NCBI RefSeq assembly: GCF_017876625.1 | Contig: NZ_JAGIOH010000001.1 | Coordinates: forward strand, 5,539,501 to 5,603,500 | Direction of reading: 5' to 3' | Length of the DNA: 64,000 nt | From: Streptomyces syringium | GTDB taxonomy: Bacteria > Actinomycetota > Actinomycetes > Streptomycetales > Streptomycetaceae | Part shown: in pieces, positions 1 to 9,287 of the stretch | Layout: every line of letters starts with the position of its first letter | Position numbering within the stretch: position 1 is the first letter of the stretch | Made by a program: the position numbers and the translations under genes | The notes under the pieces: generated by a model | Told to the model about the DNA's origin: nothing | Database searches by the model: none | The model's input: the letters and a program-made list of their open reading frames with translations, nothing else

Positions 1-35
1 AGGACTGGCACCGCACGGTCTTCGGCGCGCGCTGA
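1..35 (+). CDS. Possible 3' end of an upstream gene
   Basis: The frame starting at base 3 reads DWHRTVFGAR and stops at TGA 33-35. The aromatic/basic ending and G/C-rich third positions would suit the tail of a real protein, but ten codons are too few to identify a family. The stretch from here to 399 shows no convincing gene. It holds only a tandem 18-bp repeat and then the potD promoter region. Confidence 0.3.
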   Translation, partial: DWHRTVFGAR

Positions 36-45
36 AAAACGCCGG

Positions 46-81
46 GCGGCAATTCCCGGCAGTGCGGCAATTCCCGGCAGT
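46..81. repeat. Perfect tandem duplication of an 18-bp unit
   Basis: GCGGCAATTCCCGGCAGT occurs twice head to tail (46-63 and 64-81) with no mismatch. It lies in the spacer after the possible upstream gene. It probably arose by slippage; no function is evident. Confidence 0.8.
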
Positions 82-399
82 GGGGACGAGCCGCCCATAA
101 GGACGCGCGGGCATCCTGCCGAAACACCGTGCCGAATGCGTCATGCGTAACGGTCCGCATTGTGCTGGGCGGGCCGTCAATTCACCGTGCCGCCGATGCC
201 CGGAGCCCGGACCGTACCGGCCCCGGGCCGTATCGGCCGGTGCGGGGCGCCGGGCGGGCCTGCCGCCGTGCGCGGATCCGGGCTGCGTGCCGGTATTTTC
301 TGGTGCCGCCCTGAAATCCCCGCTTTTCGCGCGAGCGGACACGTACGGACCACCGTTCACCGAATCGGTCGCGTAACCAAAAGGCAACAACGGAATCCC

Positions 400-428
400 T
401 TGTTCGCGGCGAATCGCTCTGCCAGGAT
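400..428 (+). promoter_or_regulatory. Candidate potD promoter
   Basis: TTGTTC (400-405), a 17-nt spacer and CAGGAT (423-428) fit the Streptomyces housekeeping sigma pattern. Transcription would then start near 434-436, giving a leader of about 35 nt before the potD ATG at 471. The -35 box is also the right arm of an AACAA (386-390) / TTGTT (400-404) inverted repeat, so a regulator could bind there. This is motif reading only. Confidence 0.45.
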
Positions 429-432
429 CCTC

Positions 433-450
433 CTCCAAAGCCCGTTGGAG
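433..450 (+). promoter_or_regulatory. Inverted repeat at the predicted potD start site
   Basis: CTCCAA (433-438), a 6-nt spacer and TTGGAG (445-450) form a perfect inverted repeat. It sits on the predicted transcription start and just upstream of the GGAAAGG ribosome binding site (455-461). It could be an operator half-site pair, or a 5' hairpin that stabilises the short leader. Confidence 0.45.
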
Positions 451-470
451 CTACGGAAAGGGCATTCCGA

Positions 471-1664
471 ATGGAGCGCTACCAGCCACGTGCGGCATTG
501 ACCCGACGGTCCCTGTTGCGGGCCGGGGGCGCCGGTGCGCTCACGCTCGGCGCCCTCGGCGCACTGGGCGGCTGCGGCATTCCGCCCGCCGGACGCACCG
601 GCGTGGACGGCTCGTCCGAGGACCGCTCCGCGTCGGAGAAAACGCTCTCCTTCTCCAACTGGACCGAGTACATCGACGTCGGTGAGGACGACAAGAGCCG
701 CCCCACCCTGGACGACTTCCGGCGGCGCACCGGCATCGAGGTCGCGTACACCGAGGACATCAACGACAACGTCGAGTTCTTCGGCAAGGTCAGCAAGCAG
801 CTCGCCGCCGGACAGGGCATCGGCCGCGACCTGATCTGCGTCACGGACTGGATGGCCGGCCGCATGATCGGCCTCGGCTGGGCGCAGCGGCTGGACGCCG
901 CCAACCTGCCGAACGCCTACGCCAACCTCGCCCCCGGCTTCCGTACCCCCGACTGGGACCCCGGCCGCGCCCACTCCTACCCCTGGACCGGCATCCCCGC
1001 CGTCATCGCCTACAACCGCAAGGCGACCGGCGGCCGCAAGGTCGACTCCGTCTCCCAGCTCCTCGACGACCCCGCGCTCAAGGGCCGCGTCGGCCTGCTG
1101 TCCGAGATGCGCGACACCGTCGGCCTCACCCTCCTCGACATGGGCAAGCGGCCCGAGCACGTCACCGCCGACGACTACGGGGCCGCGATCGACCGGCTGC
1201 AGAAGGCCGTCGACCGCCGGCAGATCCGCCGCTTCACCGGAAACGACTACACGGGCGACCTCAACAGCGGCGACATCGCCGCCTGTATCGCCTGGGCAGG
1301 CGACCTCGTCCAGCTCCAGGCCGACAATTCCGACATCCAGTTCGCGGTGCCGGACGCCGGCTACATGCTTTCCAGCGACAATCTTCTGGTCCCCAACCAC
1401 GCCCGCCACAAGAAGAACGCCGAGCGTCTCATCGACTACTACTACCAGCCCGAGGTCGCGGCCCGGCTCGCCGCTTCCATCAACTATGTGAGCCCGGTGG
1501 CGGGCCTCCGCGAGGAACTCGCGAAAATCGACAAGGATCTGGCCGACAACACCTTGATCATCCCCAGTGAGGCGATGGCGGCGAAGGCACACGCCTTCCG
1601 CTCGCTGTCCGCCAAGGAGGACAAGGCGTTCGAAGCCGCATTCGCCGAGCTCACCGGCGCCTGA
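471..1664 (+). CDS. potD: Polyamine ABC transporter substrate-binding lipoprotein
   Basis: This is the extracytoplasmic binding protein of a spermidine/putrescine-type ABC importer. The N-terminus has a twin-arginine stretch (TRRSLL, R12-R13), a hydrophobic Ala/Gly/Leu segment and a lipobox LGGC ending at Cys35, so a Tat-exported, membrane-anchored lipoprotein is expected. The mature part begins with the PotD-like stretch LSFSNWTEYIDVGEDD, and its length (397 aa) suits PotD/PotF proteins. The ATG at 471 has GGAAAGG upstream at 455-461. It is the first gene of a run through potA, potB, potC and an amine oxidase, which supports a polyamine substrate. Whether it prefers putrescine or spermidine cannot be read from the sequence. 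Confidence 0.9.
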   Translation: MERYQPRAALTRRSLLRAGGAGALTLGALGALGGCGIPPAGRTGVDGSSEDRSASEKTLSFSNWTEYIDVGEDDKSRPTLDDFRRRTGIEVAYTEDINDNVEFFGKVSKQLAAGQGIGRDLICVTDWMAGRMIGLGWAQRLDAANLPNAYANLAPGFRTPDWDPGRAHSYPWTGIPAVIAYNRKATGGRKVDSVSQLLDDPALKGRVGLLSEMRDTVGLTLLDMGKRPEHVTADDYGAAIDRLQKAVDRRQIRRFTGNDYTGDLNSGDIAACIAWAGDLVQLQADNSDIQFAVPDAGYMLSSDNLLVPNHARHKKNAERLIDYYYQPEVAARLAASINYVSPVAGLREELAKIDKDLADNTLIIPSEAMAAKAHAFRSLSAKEDKAFEAAFAELTGA

Positions 1665-1747
1665 CAGCCCGTACCCGCTCACCCCCGTTTCCACCTGTAC
1701 GCGGCCGACCTTCCCCGGCGCCCCCCGACACCCCTGGACCGACACCC

Positions 1748-2917
1748 ATGACAGCAACCGCCCCGACCGAGCGCACCGGCACCGAGGTCCGGCTCACCGG
1801 GATCAGCAAGAGCTACGGCACCTTCACCGCCGTCCACCCGCTCGACCTGACCGTCCCCGGCGGCTCGTTCTTCGCCCTCCTCGGCGCCTCCGGCTGCGGC
1901 AAGACCACCACCCTGCGCATGATCGCCGGTCTCGAGGACCCCAGCGCCGGCACCGTCGAGCTGGCCGGCGCGGACGTCACCGCCCTCCCCCCGCACAAGC
2001 GGCCCGTCAACACCGTCTTCCAGAGCTACGCGCTCTTCCCGCACCTCGACATCTACGAGAACGTCGCCTTCGGGCTGCGCCGCCGTGGCATCAAGTCCGT
2101 CAAGAAGCAGGTCGGCGACATGCTCGACCTCGTCCAGCTCGGCGACTTCGCCCGCCGCAAGCCCCAGCAGCTCTCCGGCGGCCAGCAGCAGCGCGTCGCC
2201 GTCGCCCGGGCCCTGATCAACCACCCGCAGGTGCTGCTCCTCGACGAACCCCTGGGCGCCCTCGACCTCAAGCTGCGCCGCCAGATGCAGCTCGAGCTCA
2301 AGCGCATCCAGACCGAGGTGGGCATCACCTTCATCCACGTCACCCACGACCAGGAGGAGGCCATGACCATGGCCGACACGGTCGCGGTGATGAACGGCGG
2401 CCGCGTCGAACAGCTCGGCGCCCCCGCCGACCTCTACGAGACGCCCCGCACCACCTTCGTCGCCAACTTCCTCGGCACCTCCAACCTCATCACCGCGGAC
2501 GTCCTCGACATCTCCGGCAGTGACCTGGTCCTCCAGGCCGCGGACAGCAAACTCGCGCTCCCCGCCGAGCGATGTACGGTCACCCCCCGCACCGGCGGGC
2601 GGCTGCTGATCGGAATACGGCCCGAGAAGATCAGCCTCACCCACGCCGACGACGCCGGCACCGTCCCCGACGGCCGCAACCGCGTCACCGGCCGCATCGC
2701 CACCTCCAGCTTCATCGGCGTCTCCACCCAGTACCTCGTCGACAGCCCCGTCACCGCCGGCTCCGCGCCGCTGGCCGTCTACGAGCAGAACATCGAACGC
2801 GACCACCGGCTCGTCCCCGGCGCCGAGGTCGTCCTGCACTGGAACCCCGGCCACAGCTTCGGTCTCGACGCCGCGCAGAGCATCGAGGCGGGCACGGACG
2901 CGGGGGAGGGCACCTGA
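1748..2917 (+). CDS. potA: Polyamine ABC transporter ATP-binding protein
   Basis: This is the cytoplasmic ATPase that drives the polyamine importer. Visible motifs are Walker A GASGCGKT (46-53), Q-loop FQSY (91-94), signature LSGGQQQR (142-149), Walker B LLLDEP (163-168), a switch His in the HVTHDQEEA stretch, and a C-terminal TOBE-like region. The length (389 aa) is normal for PotA. The stop TGA shares its final A with the potB ATG, so the two are translationally coupled. It follows potD after 83 nt. Confidence 0.93.
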   Translation: MTATAPTERTGTEVRLTGISKSYGTFTAVHPLDLTVPGGSFFALLGASGCGKTTTLRMIAGLEDPSAGTVELAGADVTALPPHKRPVNTVFQSYALFPHLDIYENVAFGLRRRGIKSVKKQVGDMLDLVQLGDFARRKPQQLSGGQQQRVAVARALINHPQVLLLDEPLGALDLKLRRQMQLELKRIQTEVGITFIHVTHDQEEAMTMADTVAVMNGGRVEQLGAPADLYETPRTTFVANFLGTSNLITADVLDISGSDLVLQAADSKLALPAERCTVTPRTGGRLLIGIRPEKISLTHADDAGTVPDGRNRVTGRIATSSFIGVSTQYLVDSPVTAGSAPLAVYEQNIERDHRLVPGAEVVLHWNPGHSFGLDAAQSIEAGTDAGEGT

Positions 2918-3867
2918 TGGCACACCCGCAGGCCCCTGCCGCCGACTCCGCCACCGACTCCGCCACCGACCCCGAGGTCCCGCCCGCGCTCCGCGCGGCG
3001 GCCCGCCGCAAGAAGCTCGTCCCCTACTGGCTGCTGCTCCCCGGCATCCTCTGGCTGCTCGTCTTCTTCGCCGCGCCGCTCGTCTACCAGGCGTCCACGT
3101 CCGTGCAGACCGGCTCGCTCGAAGAGGGCTTCGAGGTCACCTGGCACTTCGCGACCTACTGGGACGCCGCCACCGAGTACTACCCGCAGTTCCTGCGCTC
3201 GGTGGGCTACGCCGCGACCGCCACGGTGGGCTGCCTCGCCCTCGGCTATCCGCTCGCCTACCTCATCGCCTTCAAGGCGGGCCGGTGGCGCAACGTGCTG
3301 ATGATCCTGGTCATAGCGCCGTTCTTCACCAGCTTCCTCATCCGCACCCTGGCGTGGAAGACGATCCTGTCCGACGGCGGCCCCGTCGTCTCCGCCCTCA
3401 ATTCGCTGCACATCCTCGGTCTCACCGACGCCCTGGGCATCACCGAGGGCCACCGCGTGCTCGCCACCCCGCTGGCCGTCGTCTGTGGTCTGACCTACAA
3501 CTTTCTCCCTTTCATGATCCTGCCGCTCTACACCTCCCTCGAACGCATCGACCCGAGGCTCCACGAGGCGGCCGGCGACCTCTACGCCAAGCCGCTGACC
3601 ACCTTCCGCAAGGTGACCTTCCCGCTGTCCATGCCGGGCGTCGTCGCGGGCACCCTGCTCACCTTCATCCCCGCCACCGGCGACTACATCAACGCCGAAC
3701 TGCTCGGCTCCACCGACCAGAAGATGATCGGCAACGTCATCCAGTCCCAGTTCCTGCGCGTCCTGGACTACCCGACCGCCGCCGCGCTGTCCTTCATCCT
3801 CATGGCGGCCATCCTCGCCATGGTCACGCTCTACATCCGCAAGTCCGGGACGGAGGACCTGGTCTGA
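2917..3867 (+). CDS. potB: Polyamine ABC transporter permease (PotB type)
   Basis: This is an inner-membrane permease subunit of 316 aa with about six hydrophobic segments. The first follows RRKKLVPYWLLLPG. The EAA loop that contacts the ATPase is visible as EAAGDLYAKPLTTF. I chose the ATG at 2917 because it overlaps the potA stop by one base and gives the usual PotB length, although the frame stays open further upstream. Its own stop overlaps the potC start by one base. Confidence 0.9.
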   Translation: MAHPQAPAADSATDSATDPEVPPALRAAARRKKLVPYWLLLPGILWLLVFFAAPLVYQASTSVQTGSLEEGFEVTWHFATYWDAATEYYPQFLRSVGYAATATVGCLALGYPLAYLIAFKAGRWRNVLMILVIAPFFTSFLIRTLAWKTILSDGGPVVSALNSLHILGLTDALGITEGHRVLATPLAVVCGLTYNFLPFMILPLYTSLERIDPRLHEAAGDLYAKPLTTFRKVTFPLSMPGVVAGTLLTFIPATGDYINAELLGSTDQKMIGNVIQSQFLRVLDYPTAAALSFILMAAILAMVTLYIRKSGTEDLV

Positions 3868-4682
3868 TGCCTGCTCCCTCGGGCCCCTCGCGCCTTCTGC
3901 GCCTGCTGCGCCGCAACCTCGTCGTGATCGCCGGGCTGGCCACGCTCTGCTATCTGCTGCTGCCCAACGTCATCGTGACGGTCTTCTCCTTCAACAAGCC
4001 CAACGGCCGGTTCAACTACGAGTGGCAGCGCTTCTCCACCGACGCCTGGGCCGATCCCTGCGGCGTCGCCGACCTGTGCGGATCGCTGTCCCTCAGCCTC
4101 CGGATCGCCGTCTGGGCGACCATCGGATCGACGGTCCTGGGCACAATGATCGCCTTCGCGCTCGCCCGCTACCGCTTCCGCGCCCGCTCCTCGGTGAGCA
4201 CCCTGCTCTTCCTGCCGATGGCCATGCCCGAGGTCGTCATGGCCGCCTCGCTGGCCACCCTCTTCCTCAACATGGGCGTCAGCTTCGGCTTCTGGACGAT
4301 CCTCATCGCCCACATCATGTTCTGCCTGAGCTTCGTGGTCACCGCCGTCAAGGCGCGCGTGATGAGCATGGACCCCCGGCTCGAACAGGCCGCGCAGGAC
4401 CTCTACGCCACCCCGCTGCAGACCTTCCTGCGCGTCACGCTCCCGATCGCCGCCCCCGGGATCGCCGCGGGCGCGCTGCTCTCCTTCGCCCTGTCCTTCG
4501 ACGACTTCATCATCACGAACTTCAATGCCGGCTCCACTGTGACCTTCCCCATGTTCGTCTGGGGATCGGCACAAAGGGGCACACCCGTTCAAATCAATGT
4601 CATCGGAACGGCGATGTTCGTCATCGCCGTGCTGTGCGTGCTCGTCGGTCAGCTGGCCGGCGGACGCCGCAAAAGGAGCTGA
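3867..4682 (+). CDS. potC: Polyamine ABC transporter permease (PotC type)
   Basis: This second permease subunit (271 aa) pairs with PotB. A basic N-terminus (RLLRLLRRN) precedes the first membrane segment. The EAA-type loop EQAAQDLYATPLQTF is present, followed by the conserved LPIAAPG and FDDFIITNF stretches typical of PotC. The start ATG shares a base with the potB stop. The gene ends 4 nt before the amine oxidase start, and the oxidase RBS (AAGGAG, 4673-4678) lies inside the potC 3' end, so both are probably on one transcript. Confidence 0.9.
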   Translation: MPAPSGPSRLLRLLRRNLVVIAGLATLCYLLLPNVIVTVFSFNKPNGRFNYEWQRFSTDAWADPCGVADLCGSLSLSLRIAVWATIGSTVLGTMIAFALARYRFRARSSVSTLLFLPMAMPEVVMAASLATLFLNMGVSFGFWTILIAHIMFCLSFVVTAVKARVMSMDPRLEQAAQDLYATPLQTFLRVTLPIAAPGIAAGALLSFALSFDDFIITNFNAGSTVTFPMFVWGSAQRGTPVQINVIGTAMFVIAVLCVLVGQLAGGRRKRS

Positions 4683-4686
4683 GAAC

Positions 4687-6099
4687 ATGGCCGCTCGTGC
4701 CATGAACCCTGTCCAATCACTTTCCGACGCCGCGCCGCGCCCCTACTGGCTCGACGACCCCGCCCGGCCGGCCCCCCTCCCCGCGCTCGTCGGCGACGAG
4801 CACTGCGATCTGCTCGTCGTCGGCGGCGGTTACTCCGGCCTGTGGACCGCGCTGAACGCCAAGGAGCGCGACCCCGGCCGGGACGTCGTCCTCATCGAGA
4901 GCCAGGAGGTCGGCTGGGCCGCCTCCGGCCGCAACGGCGGCTTCTGTTCCTCCTCCCTCACCCACGGCTGGGCCAACGGCCAGTCCCGCTGGCCCGAGGA
5001 GCTCACCACCCTGGAGCGGCTCGGCCGCCGCAACCTCGACGAGTTCGAGGCCGCCCTCACCCGCCACGGAGTCGACTGCGACTTCGAGCGCACCGGCGAG
5101 ATCGACATCGCCACGGCCCCGCACCAGGTGCAGGAGCTGCGCGAGGCCGCCGACGAGGTCGCGGCCCTCGGCCTCCCCGACTACGAGTTCCTCGACCGCG
5201 ACGCCCTGCGCGCCGAGGTCGACTCCCCGACCTTCCTCGCCGGGCTCTGGGACCGCACGGGCGTGGCGATGCTGCACCCCGCCAGGCTCGCCTGGGGCCT
5301 CAAGCGCGCCTGCCTGGACCTCGGCGTCCGGATCTACGAGCAGACCCCCGGCACCGAGCTGTCCTCGCGCAACGCCGGCGTCGCCGTCCGTACCCCCTAC
5401 GGCCGGGTCTTCGCCCGGCACGCCGCGCTGGGCACCAACGCCTTCCCCTCGCTGGTCAAGCGGCTGCGCCCGTACATCACCCCGGTCTACGACTACGCGC
5501 TGATGACCGAGCCGCTCAGCCCCGAGCAGCTCGCCGCCGTCGGCTGGAAGCGCCGCCAGGGACTCGGCGACGCGGCCAACCACTTCCATTACTTCCGCAT
5601 CACGCGCGACAACCGCATCCTGTGGGGCGGCTACGACATCGTCCATCACTACGGCGGCGGGGTCCGTTCCGAGTACGACCACCACCCCGCCACCTACCAG
5701 AAGCTCGCCGAGCACTTCTTCCGCTGCTTCCCGCAGCTCGAAGGCGTGCGCTTCACTCACAACTGGGGCGGTGCCATCGACACCTGCTCGCGCTTCTCGG
5801 CGTTCTTCGGCACCGCGCACGGCGGCCGGGTCGCCTACGCGCTCGGCTACACCGGGCTCGGCGTCGGCGCGAGCCGCTTCGGCGCGGACGTCATGCTCGA
5901 CCTGCTCTCCGGCGAGCGCACCGAGCGCACCGAGCTGGAGATGGTGCGCAGCAAGCCGCTGCCGTTCCCGCCCGAGCCGGTGCGGTCGGTGGGGATCGGC
6001 ATCACGCAGTGGTCGATGACCCGGGCCGACGAGAACGGCGGCCGCCGCAATCTCTGGCTCAAGGCCATGGACAAGGTCGGCATGGGCTTCGACAGCTGA
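4687..6099 (+). CDS. FAD-dependent amine oxidoreductase (DAO superfamily)
   Basis: This 470-aa flavoprotein of the D-amino-acid-oxidase superfamily has the dinucleotide-binding motif GGGYSG (46-51) and the conserved ASGRNGGF flavin-contact stretch, with a glycine-rich GYTGLGVG segment near the end. Proteins of this architecture include gamma-glutamylputrescine oxidases (PuuB) and related amine oxidases, which make an aldehyde, ammonia and hydrogen peroxide. The location directly behind a polyamine importer supports such a substrate. It could also act on free putrescine or another amine. The ATG at 4687 is 8 nt after AAGGAG. Confidence 0.85.
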   Translation: MAARAMNPVQSLSDAAPRPYWLDDPARPAPLPALVGDEHCDLLVVGGGYSGLWTALNAKERDPGRDVVLIESQEVGWAASGRNGGFCSSSLTHGWANGQSRWPEELTTLERLGRRNLDEFEAALTRHGVDCDFERTGEIDIATAPHQVQELREAADEVAALGLPDYEFLDRDALRAEVDSPTFLAGLWDRTGVAMLHPARLAWGLKRACLDLGVRIYEQTPGTELSSRNAGVAVRTPYGRVFARHAALGTNAFPSLVKRLRPYITPVYDYALMTEPLSPEQLAAVGWKRRQGLGDAANHFHYFRITRDNRILWGGYDIVHHYGGGVRSEYDHHPATYQKLAEHFFRCFPQLEGVRFTHNWGGAIDTCSRFSAFFGTAHGGRVAYALGYTGLGVGASRFGADVMLDLLSGERTERTELEMVRSKPLPFPPEPVRSVGIGITQWSMTRADENGGRRNLWLKAMDKVGMGFDS

Positions 6100-6293
6100 C
6101 CCGCCGCCGCGTGAGCAGGGCGCGGTCCCGCGCCCGCTCGCGCCCGGCGCATGTCCCGTCGGCCTTGTGCGCCCTTCATCCCCCGTGCGCCCACCATCAT
6201 CCGTTCGGGGCGAGAAACCCGCGTAATGATCCGCCCCGGGCCGCCTCTCATCCGTGAACGCGAACAAGCGGACACGGAGTGGAGGAATCACGC

Positions 6294-6743
6294 ATGAGTG
6301 GCGACGCGGGGGCGAGGAACGCGGTGGAATGGCTGGCTTCGGCGGCACCCGACCCCGAGACCTGCCGGTGGGAGTGGGAGCGCAGCCCCCTGGGGGTGGC
6401 GCTGCTGCCCGCCGGCCGGCTGTGGGACGTGCTCATCCTTCCCAGTGGCCTCGGCTACCCCACGCTGGACGTGCTGAGCCGTCGCGCCGACCGGCCCGGC
6501 CCGGTGCTGGCCGACAGCCGCGTGGGGTTCTTCGTCCCACCGGGCACGGCCGCGCGCTGGATCGCCACGGGCGTACGGGGGGCCGGGCGCGGTGCGTGGA
6601 TCGTCGTCCCCCACCCGGCCCGGGCCGTGAGCGGGGTGCGCTGGATCGTGCCGCCCGACGGGTCGGGCACGCTCAACGACCCGGCGGCGCTGGAGCTCGC
6701 GATGCACGAGGCCGTCGCCGGCCGCGGCGGGACGGGTCGGTGA
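6294..6743 (+). CDS. Conserved-looking protein of unknown function, 149 aa
   Basis: I do not recognise a family. The ATG at 6294 is preceded by GGAGG at 6281-6285, which supports this start over the upstream GTG at 6279. The protein is soluble-looking, with many Trp residues in the first third (WLAS, WEWERS) and Pro/Gly turns. It faintly resembles the N-terminal fold of small primase/polymerase-like proteins seen in actinobacteria, but I would not assign that. Its 3' end overlaps the convergent PAP2 phosphatase gene by about 70 nt. Confidence 0.65.
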   Translation: MSGDAGARNAVEWLASAAPDPETCRWEWERSPLGVALLPAGRLWDVLILPSGLGYPTLDVLSRRADRPGPVLADSRVGFFVPPGTAARWIATGVRGAGRGAWIVVPHPARAVSGVRWIVPPDGSGTLNDPAALELAMHEAVAGRGGTGR

Positions 6744-7347
6744 GCAGCAGGGCCAGACCCCACAGCAGCACCCCGGACAGACACCACGCGCCCACGACGT
6801 CCAGCGGCCAGTGGTAGCCGCGCCGGACCAGCCCGATGCCCACGCCGACGTTGAGCAGCACGCATCCGGTGATCGTCACCCTGCGTGCGCGCGACGACGA
6901 CGGCGGGCCGGTCCGGTGGAGCAGGAGCAGCACCGCGGCGCCGTAGGCGACGGCCGCCGTGGCGGTGTGGCCGGAGGGGAAGAATCCGTCGTGCGCGTCG
7001 GCCGGCATCCCCGGCGGGCCGGGGCGGGCGATCGCGTTCTTGACCGGGACCACCAGGGCCGGCACGACCGCCATCGTGAGCGCCGCGGCGAGCGGGGGCA
7101 GCCACCGGCGGGGCGCCCGGGCCCGGAAGGCCGCCACGATCATCGCGGCGGCCAGCACGGGCAGCGCGACGGCCGTGTTGCCGAGGTCGGCGAAGAACTC
7201 CGCGACACCGCGGGAAATGCCCGAGCCGGCCATCGCGCGGCCGAGCCGCTCGTCGAGGGCGCGCAAGGGCCCGTGGCCGGCGATCTGCCAGGTGACCAGG
7301 GCGAAGAGCAGGGAGCACAGCGCCGGAAGAAGGACGGCGGGTGACAT
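6673..7347 (-). CDS. PAP2-family membrane phosphatase
   Basis: This type 2 phosphatidic acid phosphatase-like protein probably acts on a lipid or polyprenyl pyrophosphate at the membrane. Signature blocks are visible: KNAIARPGPP (KxxxxxxRP), FFPSGHT (PSGH) and RRGYHWPLDVVG (SRxxxxxHxxxD, with the Ser replaced). There are about five or six hydrophobic segments. I chose the ATG at 7347 (224 aa), which starts directly before the first membrane helix. ATG 7584 would add a Pro/Arg/His-rich head of about 79 residues, and neither start has a good ribosome site. The gene converges on the preceding small gene. Confidence 0.8.
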   Translation of the reverse strand: MSPAVLLPALCSLLFALVTWQIAGHGPLRALDERLGRAMAGSGISRGVAEFFADLGNTAVALPVLAAAMIVAAFRARAPRRWLPPLAAALTMAVVPALVVPVKNAIARPGPPGMPADAHDGFFPSGHTATAAVAYGAAVLLLLHRTGPPSSSRARRVTITGCVLLNVGVGIGLVRRGYHWPLDVVGAWCLSGVLLWGLALLLTDPSRRGRRRPRASRAPAPPGR

Positions 7348-7679
7348 CACCGCCGACGGGCGCGAAGTCGGCGGCCCCGGAACAGGGGGGGTAGTTCCGA
7401 GGCCGCCGTGGGGACCGGTGGGCCGCGCGCCCCGGGGGGTATGGGGCGGGCGGTCTTCCGATCGGTGAGGATGTCCGGAGCCAGGGGCTCCAGTGGTGTG
7501 CGCGATGGCACGACCGGGTCGGCACTGGGGAAGCACCGGCTCGGCATCGCCCGCAGTCCCCTGCGGACGAGGTGTTTCACTCATCTGAAGAAACCGTACG
7601 GCAGGTAGGGCGGGCCGGACACCCGGATCACCCCTCCACCACCCGCCCCGCACAGGTTCTTCACTCCCCGTATCCATTA

Positions 7680-7716
7680 CCCGTGGCCACGTCCGTACCG
7701 CCGACGTGGCCACGGG
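7680..7716 (-). terminator. Rho-independent-type hairpin after gabT
   Basis: A perfect 14-bp stem (7680-7693 with 7703-7716) with a 9-nt loop lies 8 nt beyond the gabT stop. It has no U-tract, as is common in Streptomyces. Confidence 0.75.
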
Positions 7717-7723
7717 TCAGGGA

Positions 7724-9082
7724 TCACAGACGGCCGAACGCGGCCTCGATGATGTCCAGACCCTCGTTGAGCAGGTCCTCGCCGATGACCAGCGGCGGCA
7801 GGAAGCGCAGCACGTTGCCGTACGTACCGCAGGTGAGCACCAGCAGGCCCTCCGCGTGGCAGGCCTTCGCGAGCGCGCCCGCGGCCGCCGCGTTCGGGGT
7901 CTTGGTGCCCGGCTCCACCAGCTCGATCGCGATCATCGCGCCGCGACCGCGGATGTCACCGATGACGGCGCCGTTGTCCAGCTTGTCCCGCATGTCGGCG
8001 AGGCGGCCCTTCATGACCTCCTCGATGCGCTTGGCCTTGGCGTTCAGGTCCAGCTCACGCATGGTCTCGATGGAGCCGAGCGCCGCGGCACACGCCACCG
8101 GGTTGCCGCCGTAGGTGCCGCCGAGGCCACCCGCGTGGGCCGCGTCCATGATCTCCGCGCGGCCGGTGACGGCGGCGAGCGGCAGACCGCCCGCGATGCC
8201 CTTGGCGGTGGTGATCAGGTCCGGGACGATGCCCTCGTCCTCGCACGCGAACCACTGGCCGGTGCGGCAGAAGCCGGACTGGATCTCGTCCGCGACGAAG
8301 ACGATGCCGTTGTCCTTGGCGAACTGCGCGATGGCGGGCAGGAAGCCCTTGGCCGGCTCGATGAAGCCGCCCTCGCCCAGGATCGGCTCGATGATGATCG
8401 CCGCGACGTTCTCCGCGCCGATCTGCTTGGTGATCTGGTCGATGGCCTGGGCGGACGCCTCGGCGCCACAGTTCTCCGGGCCGGTCGGCCAGCGGTAGCC
8501 GTACGCCACCGGCACCCGGTAGACCTCGGGCGCGAACGGGCCGAAGCCCTGCTTGTACGGCATGTTCTTGGCGGTGAGCGCCATCGTCAGGTTCGTGCGG
8601 CCGTGGTAGCCGTGGTCGAAGACGACGACCGCCTGGCGCTTGGTGTACGCACGGGCGATCTTCACCGCGTTCTCGACGGCCTCGGCGCCCGAGTTGAACA
8701 GCGCCGACTTCTTGGCGTGGTCGCCGGGGGACAGCTCGGCGAGCTGCTCACAGACCTCCACGTAGCCCTCGTACGGGGTGACCATGAAACAGGTGTGGGT
8801 GAAGTCGGCGAGCTGCGCGGACGCGCGGCGCACCACGGCCTCCGCGCTGGAACCCACCGAGGTCACGGCGATGCCGGAACCGAAGTCGATCAGCGAGTTG
8901 CCGTCCACGTCCTCGATGACACCGCCGCCCGCGCGCACGGTGAACACCGGCAGCACCGAACCCACGCCACCGGCGACCGTCTGAAGACGGCGGGCCTGCA
9001 GCTCCAGCGACTTCGGGCCGGGGATCGCGGTGACGACACGGCGCTCCTGGGGAAGGGACGGGCCTCCGGTCAGTTCGGTCAT
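7724..9082 (-). CDS. gabT: 4-aminobutyrate--2-oxoglutarate transaminase
   Basis: This class III PLP aminotransferase (452 aa) transfers the amino group of GABA to 2-oxoglutarate, giving succinate semialdehyde and glutamate. The fold is recognised from the NSGAEAVENAVKIAR cofactor-phosphate region, the DHGYHGRTNLTMALT block, the ADEIQSGFCRTG motif carrying the PLP-binding Asp, and the Schiff-base Lys in TTAKGIAGG. The gene lies beside the polyamine transporter/oxidase and the PucR/aldehyde dehydrogenase pair, so it probably handles GABA derived from putrescine. It is transcribed away from the ATPase gene, sharing a 308-bp regulatory gap. A weak -10 (TAGCCT) is visible upstream on the minus strand. 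Confidence 0.95.
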   Translation of the reverse strand: MTELTGGPSLPQERRVVTAIPGPKSLELQARRLQTVAGGVGSVLPVFTVRAGGGVIEDVDGNSLIDFGSGIAVTSVGSSAEAVVRRASAQLADFTHTCFMVTPYEGYVEVCEQLAELSPGDHAKKSALFNSGAEAVENAVKIARAYTKRQAVVVFDHGYHGRTNLTMALTAKNMPYKQGFGPFAPEVYRVPVAYGYRWPTGPENCGAEASAQAIDQITKQIGAENVAAIIIEPILGEGGFIEPAKGFLPAIAQFAKDNGIVFVADEIQSGFCRTGQWFACEDEGIVPDLITTAKGIAGGLPLAAVTGRAEIMDAAHAGGLGGTYGGNPVACAAALGSIETMRELDLNAKAKRIEEVMKGRLADMRDKLDNGAVIGDIRGRGAMIAIELVEPGTKTPNAAAAGALAKACHAEGLLVLTCGTYGNVLRFLPPLVIGEDLLNEGLDIIEAAFGRL

Positions 9083-9287
9083 GAGGTGCGCTCCAGGGAG
9101 AGAAAGAGGCGGCGAAAGGGGCTTTTACGTCGCAGGCTAGGTCGGGGGAGCGGGCCTCGGCATGTTCCGTTCGGTAGCAGTGCGCGCGTCGCCTTGTCCG
9201 CCACGGACATGGCGGCCCGGGGCCACCGCCCGCGCGCACCCTCCGAGTGATCATGCGCACGCTACGGGCGTGGCATCGCCGGGGACG

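Noticed and set aside
7348..7713. N-terminal extension of the PAP2 phosphatase from ATG 7584 or above
   Set aside because: The Pro/Arg/His-rich stretch has no ribosome site or homologous domain; the start at 7347 gives a normal PAP2 length. I leave 7584 as a possible alternative.
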